Below, piece after piece: positions 59,607 to 64,000 of a stretch of DNA of 64,000 nucleotides (position 1 is its first letter; each line of letters opens with the position of its first letter). The notes under the pieces are model-generated. The model was not told where the DNA came from. It saw only the letters and a list, made by a program, of their open reading frames with translations, and searched no databases. This stretch comes from Bacteroidales bacterium (lineage in GTDB: Bacteria; Bacteroidota; Bacteroidia; Bacteroidales; P3), in contig JAFROL010000009.1 in assembly GCA_017429685.1 (NCBI GenBank), forward strand, positions 40,697 to 104,696. The letters are read 5' to 3'. The translations under genes and the position numbers were made by a program.

Positions 59607-59630
59607 ATATAAACTAATGAGATGATGGAT

Positions 59631-61517
59631 TTACGATCGGTTGGTTACTATAATATTTTCAGCCACTATCTCGGCAATATCCTTGACCGGTACATTGTCG
59701 GCACGCGTGAAGGCCTTCTTGCACATCGGGCAGGCCGTGGCGATCGAGTCCGGATGGGGAGCCAAGAGGTTGTCGCGTGCCGCATTGCGGATTTTGGTCT
59801 GCTGGTCGATGTCGAGCAGCGGGTTGCCCAGATTGAATCCGCAGCAGAGGCTGTGTTCGCGCTCTTCCTTGGTTTTCAGCAGCGTTGTCGTGGCCTTAAG
59901 AATGCTGCGCGGCTCGTCGTATATACCGCATCCACGTCCCAGTTCGCAAGGGTCGTGGTAGGTCACCTTGCGGTCGTCCTTGCGCAGCTTGATGCGACCG
60001 CTCTTGATGAGCATATCGATATACTCGGTGTGGTGCATCACAGGGATGGGCAACTTGTATTCTTTCTTGAAAGCCTGATAGCAAATGGGGCACGAGGTGA
60101 TAAGCATCGTGGCCTTGCTGTTCAGGATCAGTTCGGTATTCTTGCGACGCAGTTCGAAAGCCTGGTTCTCGAAGCCCTGCTGCAGCAGCGGACGTCCACA
60201 GCAGATGGACTCGTCGCGGTCCATAAACCAGTATTTCTGCCCGGCAGCGTTGAAGATAGCTTCCATCGACTTGGTGATGCCCGGCGTGAGGTGCGACATA
60301 CATCCTCCGAAATAGGCCACACGCCCTATCGAATTGAAAGGCTGCACATCTCGCAGGTAGCCGTAGCCGCCCTTAGCGTCGATGGCCTTCTTGTTTTTGA
60401 TGCGCACCTGGCGGCGCACTACCGACAGGTCGATGTTGACAGGACAGTCGGCCACGCAGCGGTCGCACATCAGGCAGTTTTCGGCAATCGGCTCGGCGTT
60501 TTTCTGCAGTTCGAGGTTACGCACCGACTGCAGCATATAGACACCCTGCATATTGACTATGCCCAGCTCGCGGTTCATCGGACAGCCGTCGATACAGATG
60601 CCGCAGCGCGAGCAGGCACTGAGCTCGAACATCGTGTAGCCCGTCTTCTTGTCGCTGTCGCGCACACCTAGGTTGCGGAAATAAATGAGAAACACCTCGG
60701 TAAAAATGTGCATATAGCGCGAGAATGGCATCAGGCAGAAGAAGGCACCAAGCGCGACGCTGTAGAGCGTCCAGCAGGTGTATTCGAACGCCTGGTTCGA
60801 AAGGCCTATCGTATAAATCAAATTGCCAAACGGCTTGATCAAGAAACCTCCGTTGCCGAAAAGCGACGACGTCACGCCCTCCGACAGCAGTCGCAACGGG
60901 AAAATGCACCACAGCGACAGCTTGGCCACACGGTCCATAAGCGTATGGCGCGTGGTGCGCCTCATACCCATCGGACGCGACCACACCTTCTTGAACATCG
61001 CGAGGAAGAGACCGCTAAGCACATATATCAGCAGCGCATCCATCAGGTTGGCGAACAAATCGGCGTGTTTGAATGCCGAAAGGTCCACATCGAGTTCAAA
61101 ATAGTTGAAGAATATTGCCACCCAGAAAGGATGACCGTCGGGGAATGCCAGACGGGCCTGAACCGCACCGACAACAATAAGCAGGAACCATCCGAACGCC
61201 AGACTGCGGTGCATATAGCCCAGCAGAAGATTCTTCTTCGTGATGCGCCAGTGCAGCAGTCCCTCGCGGAAGGCTTCCCAGATGGCAGGAAGGAAACGCC
61301 ACGACCAGATATTCTTGCGTATTATGGCCCGCTGGAGCTTGTCGAAACTGTGAATCCATCGCCAATATTTGACAATAGAGAAAAACAACAGCAGGATGAC
61401 GCCAAGCACAAAAGGCAGGACAAAAACCGAGAAAAGCGGTTTGAAGACAGACCATACCAGCAGTCCGATGGCGCCAATCCAATAGACAATAACGAAGACG
61501 ATAAACAGCCAGCTCAT
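59631..61517 (-). CDS. Membrane-anchored HdrDE-like fusion (Fe-S oxidoreductase)
   Basis: A 628-residue protein. The N-terminal third has about five membrane spans (WLFIVFVIVYWIGAIGLLVW, FVLPFVLGVILLLFF, SLAFGWFLLIVVGAV, LLIYVLSGLFLAMF, LYSVALGAFFCLMPF), in the position of a cytochrome b/nitrate reductase gamma-type subunit. Next come two [4Fe-4S] ferredoxin motifs, CSRCGICIDGCP and CLMCDRCVADCP, and two CCG domains (SICCGRPLLQQGF, TSCPICYQAF; SLCCGFNLG, TACPMCKKAF). The combination is like HdrE plus HdrD and suggests electron transfer between a membrane quinol pool and a thiol/disulfide partner. ATGA overlap with the upstream gene shows coupling. Confidence 0.85.
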   Translation of the reverse strand: MSWLFIVFVIVYWIGAIGLLVWSVFKPLFSVFVLPFVLGVILLLFFSIVKYWRWIHSFDKLQRAIIRKNIWSWRFLPAIWEAFREGLLHWRITKKNLLLGYMHRSLAFGWFLLIVVGAVQARLAFPDGHPFWVAIFFNYFELDVDLSAFKHADLFANLMDALLIYVLSGLFLAMFKKVWSRPMGMRRTTRHTLMDRVAKLSLWCIFPLRLLSEGVTSSLFGNGGFLIKPFGNLIYTIGLSNQAFEYTCWTLYSVALGAFFCLMPFSRYMHIFTEVFLIYFRNLGVRDSDKKTGYTMFELSACSRCGICIDGCPMNRELGIVNMQGVYMLQSVRNLELQKNAEPIAENCLMCDRCVADCPVNIDLSVVRRQVRIKNKKAIDAKGGYGYLRDVQPFNSIGRVAYFGGCMSHLTPGITKSMEAIFNAAGQKYWFMDRDESICCGRPLLQQGFENQAFELRRKNTELILNSKATMLITSCPICYQAFKKEYKLPIPVMHHTEYIDMLIKSGRIKLRKDDRKVTYHDPCELGRGCGIYDEPRSILKATTTLLKTKEEREHSLCCGFNLGNPLLDIDQQTKIRNAARDNLLAPHPDSIATACPMCKKAFTRADNVPVKDIAEIVAENIIVTNRS

Positions 61518-61879
61518 TGCTCAGCCCCCTTTCTTACAAAAGTGTTGGGCTGCACATTGGCGAGCAGTCTCCGCATATTAATTATCAGCGAGCGGGTGTT
61601 GACGCCGCGTGGGCACACCAGCAGGCATTTGCCGCAGAGCATACAACGCTTCAGCTGTTCGTCGAGCCCTTCATACTGGGCGCGCAGGAAGGCGGTGTGT
61701 ATCTTGCGGATATTGAAGTCCGTAAATCCTGCCGCCGAACAGGCCGCCGTGCATCCGCCACATCCTATGCACAGTTTGTAGGAAGGCACCAGCTCAAGCA
61801 GCTTGTCGACCTTCTCAGGCCGCATCTCGTCGAAATTGAGCTGTCTGCCTTTCGATATTGTAAAGCCGAAATTCTTCAT
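61514..61879 (-). CDS. HdrC-like ferredoxin subunit, short
   Basis: A 121-residue protein with two [4Fe-4S] sites: CIGCGGCTAACS near residue 37 and CMLCGKCLLVCPRG near residue 80. It looks like an HdrC subunit, delivering electrons to the CCG subunits. It overlaps the membrane-bound gene by four bases (ATGA) and follows the next HdrC-like gene by 10 bp. Confidence 0.85.
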   Translation of the reverse strand: MKNFGFTISKGRQLNFDEMRPEKVDKLLELVPSYKLCIGCGGCTAACSAAGFTDFNIRKIHTAFLRAQYEGLDEQLKRCMLCGKCLLVCPRGVNTRSLIINMRRLLANVQPNTFVRKGAEQ

Positions 61880-61889
61880 AGATATGATG

Positions 61890-62495
61890 CTAATTTTCGA
61901 GAACTTTTTTTCTTAGGTCCATACCGCCCGTAACCTCAAAGATGCGGCGCACCTCGTCGAGGTCCTCCTCGGGTATGGTGCGCAGGGCACCGCTGCCGTT
62001 GCCGTGATAGTTGGCACCAAGCTTGGCCGATATCTCCTCGATGTTTTCGCGATACCACTCCCATACGGGGCCCTGTTCGGGATGGTATTCGGGGTCCACG
62101 CGGTCGGGATGCACACAATAGCCTATTTCAAGTATGTTGCGCTCTATCGAGTTCATCAGCTGCTTCTGCTGCATACCTTTCTCGCTTTCGGCAAAGTAGC
62201 CGAGCTCCTGCGACGCACGCCGCAGCACCGAAATCAGCTCGCCGGGCACATTGCCGCGCGGGCAGCGGGTCTTGCACGACATACACTGGCCGCAGTACCA
62301 GATGGTGTCGCTCTTGAGCAGATTTTCAATTTCGTTTTCGTCGCCACGCTGCACGGTGTCGCAGATGCGCCGCGGGTCGTAGTCGTAGAACTCCGCGGCG
62401 GGACAGACGGCAGTGCACATTCCACAGTTCATACAGGCCTTGAGCGCCTCGTCGGCACGCACATCCTGTTTCAAATAATCTACAAGATTGCCCAT
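61890..62495 (-). CDS. HdrC-like ferredoxin subunit, long
   Basis: A 201-residue protein with ferredoxin motifs CMNCGMCTAVCP near residue 21 and CGQCMSCKTRCPRG near residue 68, then a helical C-terminal extension. It resembles HdrC. Two HdrC-like genes in one operon, together with one HdrB-like and one fused HdrDE-like subunit, suggest two distinct disulfide-reducing modules. The VOC gene is 9 bp upstream. Confidence 0.85.
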   Translation of the reverse strand: MGNLVDYLKQDVRADEALKACMNCGMCTAVCPAAEFYDYDPRRICDTVQRGDENEIENLLKSDTIWYCGQCMSCKTRCPRGNVPGELISVLRRASQELGYFAESEKGMQQKQLMNSIERNILEIGYCVHPDRVDPEYHPEQGPVWEWYRENIEEISAKLGANYHGNGSGALRTIPEEDLDEVRRIFEVTGGMDLRKKVLEN

Positions 62496-62504
62496 AGTGT
62501 TTTG

Positions 62505-63572
62505 TCAGAATTTTACTTTGTTCATCCCCATCAGGCGGAAAAAGGCCTTCGGGAACGCTTTTTCACGGTCACGTTTCAACATATCAATATAAATATGAGG
62601 ACGTTTCAGAATGGTGAGTTTGTGGGCCTCGACCAACTCGATGAGCGTCCCGTCGGGGTCTTCGATATAGGTGAAATGGCCGCTGGCCTCGCCCATATCG
62701 AAATGCTCGTCGCCCTTGCAGCTGTCGACGGTGAAGGGGAACCCCAGCGCGTTGCAGTGCTTTTCGAGGGCACGCATATTGGTCACGTCGAAGCAGATTT
62801 GTATGAAACCTGGGTCGCCCCACTGGCGTCCTTCGAAAATCTTGCGCGGAGTGCGGTCCAGGGCCTGGACCAGCTCGATGGTGCTGCTGCCGAACAAGGG
62901 CACGAAGGCCCCCTTGCGCTTGGCACTCGAGGCCAGCAGCACACGGCGGAACTCGCCGTCGCCGCCACGCATAAAGGACAGGTCTTCAAACTTCCCCTTG
63001 ACGTCATACACAACCTTGTCGTAACCCAGCACGTCGCGGTAGAGCGGAATCGTCCTGTCGATGTCGGTACAGCCCGTTGTCGCACCCACAATGCCGCCGC
63101 TCAGGTATCCGCGGTCGATGAACACATAGCTGTCCTCGACCACCTGGAACCAGTTGCCCCAAGGGTCCTCGACCACAAAGCAGAGCCGCCCGTCGGGGGC
63201 GGTGCAGAGCGGGCCAATCCTGTCGTATTTTTTCAGCAGCTCCTTGCGGAAATCCTCGACATTGCGGCTTTTGACCTTGGCGGCAAAGATGCCGAGGTCG
63301 CCAACCCGGATATCGAAATCTACCGGCTGCGGCTTGCGCTCGCTGTACTGCCAAATCTCGAATCCGCCGCCACCCTGCAGGTTGACGGCAATGCAGGCGT
63401 GCCGCTTCTGAGCCTTGCCGCCGGTGTAGGGCAGCATACGCTCGGCGACAGTGTCGTCCTCAAGAATGCGCACATTCATTTGGAACATATCGATATACCA
63501 GCGCCACGATGCGCTAAAATCAACGCATCCGACGCCAACTTGCTGAATTCCTGATACAAAGAAGTTTTCCAT
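62505..63572 (-). CDS. VOC-fold protein (glyoxalase/dioxygenase superfamily), first gene of the Hdr-like operon
   Basis: A 355-residue protein with four beta-alpha-beta-beta-beta modules of the vicinal oxygen chelate fold: VGVGCVDFSASWRWYIDMF, GIFAAKVKSRNVEDFRKEL, GCTDIDRTIPLYRDVLGY and ICFDVTNMRALEKHCNALG. Usual metal ligands are one His and one Glu per site. Here Glu remains in GGFEIWQY, TIELVQAL and LIELVEA, but the His positions appear to be Gln or other residues. The overall size resembles 4-hydroxyphenylpyruvate dioxygenase, but the His ligands do not fit. Tight spacing to the HdrC-like gene implies a shared function, perhaps on a thiol adduct; this is inference. Confidence 0.75.
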   Translation of the reverse strand: MENFFVSGIQQVGVGCVDFSASWRWYIDMFQMNVRILEDDTVAERMLPYTGGKAQKRHACIAVNLQGGGGFEIWQYSERKPQPVDFDIRVGDLGIFAAKVKSRNVEDFRKELLKKYDRIGPLCTAPDGRLCFVVEDPWGNWFQVVEDSYVFIDRGYLSGGIVGATTGCTDIDRTIPLYRDVLGYDKVVYDVKGKFEDLSFMRGGDGEFRRVLLASSAKRKGAFVPLFGSSTIELVQALDRTPRKIFEGRQWGDPGFIQICFDVTNMRALEKHCNALGFPFTVDSCKGDEHFDMGEASGHFTYIEDPDGTLIELVEAHKLTILKRPHIYIDMLKRDREKAFPKAFFRLMGMNKVKF

Positions 63573-63663
63573 CTCTATATTTTCAATATTATTTTTTGTT
63601 TAACGCACAACATTGCAAAAAATTATTTTTCAACGTGTTAAAAGTAAAAGAAAACTACAATCC

Positions 63664-63770
63664 TGCTAAGGGGTTTCCGAAAGGGGACTTCGGGGCATTT
63701 TTTCAAACCGTTCCAAAGCAGTTCTTATATCGTTCTTATATTGCAGATATAAGAACGATATAAGAACTGC
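63664..63770. repeat. Composite intergenic element B: GC-rich core plus palindrome
   Basis: A core with AAGGGGTTTCCGAAAGGGGA (from about 63668) is followed by a palindrome at 63718-63770 with perfect 24-bp arms around TGCAG. Each arm contains ATATAAGAAC twice at 11-bp spacing. The layout (core, gap, palindrome with 11-bp units) matches element A at 22473-22647, although the palindrome sequence is different. Confidence 0.8.
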
Positions 63771-63825
63771 ATATAAACAATTGCAGAAAAGGCAGCGCGG
63801 GTGGCTGCAGGACGCGGACCGGAGG

Positions 63826-64000
63826 CTAACGCTGTACCGCCTTGTAAGTGAGGAATATGCCCACCGGCAGCATAACAAAAGTCGATATCCACATACCCCA
63901 GGGGCCGAGGGCGCCTTCGCGGACCGCCTTTTCGGCGATCATACCGATGACATAGTAGAGGACGAAAAAGACCACCGAGGCGACAAGGGGGACGCCCAAA
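63826..64000 (-). CDS. LptF/LptG family permease, C-terminal end (cut by window edge)
   Basis: About 58 residues are visible: GVPLVASVVFFVLYYVIGMIAEKAV, then GPWGMWISTFVMLPVGIFLTYKAVQ and the stop at 63826. This is the typical last membrane spans of the YjgP/YjgQ (LptF/LptG) family, inner membrane permeases that extract LPS for export with LptBC. Which of the two it is cannot be told from the fragment. Element B lies between it and the VOC gene. Confidence 0.8.
   Translation of the reverse strand, partial: LGVPLVASVVFFVLYYVIGMIAEKAVREGALGPWGMWISTFVMLPVGIFLTYKAVQR

Noticed and set aside
62505-63572. 4-hydroxyphenylpyruvate dioxygenase
   Set aside because: Length and fold fit, but the iron-binding His residues are not found and the operon context is Hdr-like; I keep only the superfamily call.

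Overview
The window looks like a chromosomal segment of a Bacteroidales bacterium (phylum Bacteroidota). Reasons: a protein ending in a type IX secretion (T9SS) sorting domain; the gene run porG-uppS-bamA known from Porphyromonas; acpP-fabF-rnc; DUF4837, DUF6266 and BspA-type leucine-rich proteins; and many promoters of the Bacteroidota type (-7 box TAnnTTTG). The family within the order cannot be fixed from the sequence alone. Most genes are moderately GC-rich with A+T-rich spacers.

Layout. 1-4.6 kb: envelope genes on the minus strand (bamA start, uppS, porG, a DUF4837 lipoprotein, an NAD-dependent epimerase). 4.7-22.1 kb: one giant gene of 5808 codons for a secreted protein: signal peptide, fibronectin III, jelly-roll, GEVED and CUB-like domains, about 58 cysteine-paired repeats, and a T9SS sorting domain. 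22.1-25.7 kb: hpf and xerC (minus), rpmB, rpsU and ssb (plus). 25.8-34.4 kb: pgi, two OmpA-family proteins, a glycosyltransferase, purN, acpP, fabF, rnc. 34.4-41.2 kb: a minus-strand envelope run (lptD-like, MerR regulator, lipoprotein, PorV-like barrel, helix-hairpin-helix barrel). 41.3-44.8 kb: plus-strand amidase, GldA-like ATPase, pyrF, membrane protein. 44.8-51 kb: an accessory region with a DUF6266 gene, an Arg/Ser/Gly-rich secreted protein, and an A+T-rich island of small orphan genes and lipoproteins interspersed with copies of a roughly 200-bp inverted-repeat element, an IS5-type transposase remnant and a BspA-like gene with a structured leader. 51-57.4 kb: mazG, rel, a small envelope protein, recA, an aspartate-type aminotransferase and a 57-residue peptide gene. 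57.4-63.6 kb: a six-gene heterodisulfide-reductase-like operon beginning with a VOC-family protein. 63.8 kb to the end: the C-terminus of an LptF/LptG permease.

How it fits together. Envelope biogenesis dominates: BamA (barrel assembly), UppS (lipid carrier), LptD-like and LptF/G (LPS export), an amidase, PorG (T9SS) and a probable giant T9SS client. Growth and stress functions (rel, mazG, hpf, recA, ssb, xerC, ribosomal proteins) fill the rest.

Points most worth a second look: the giant repeat protein, whose repeats are most alike near the C-terminus; two intergenic palindromes built of 11-bp repeats beside a shared GC-rich core (22.5 and 63.7 kb); arrays of a 9-bp CTAG-containing unit around porG and between the two ompA-like genes; the inverted-repeat element family at 47-51 kb; the leader of the BspA-like gene; and the Hdr-VOC operon.
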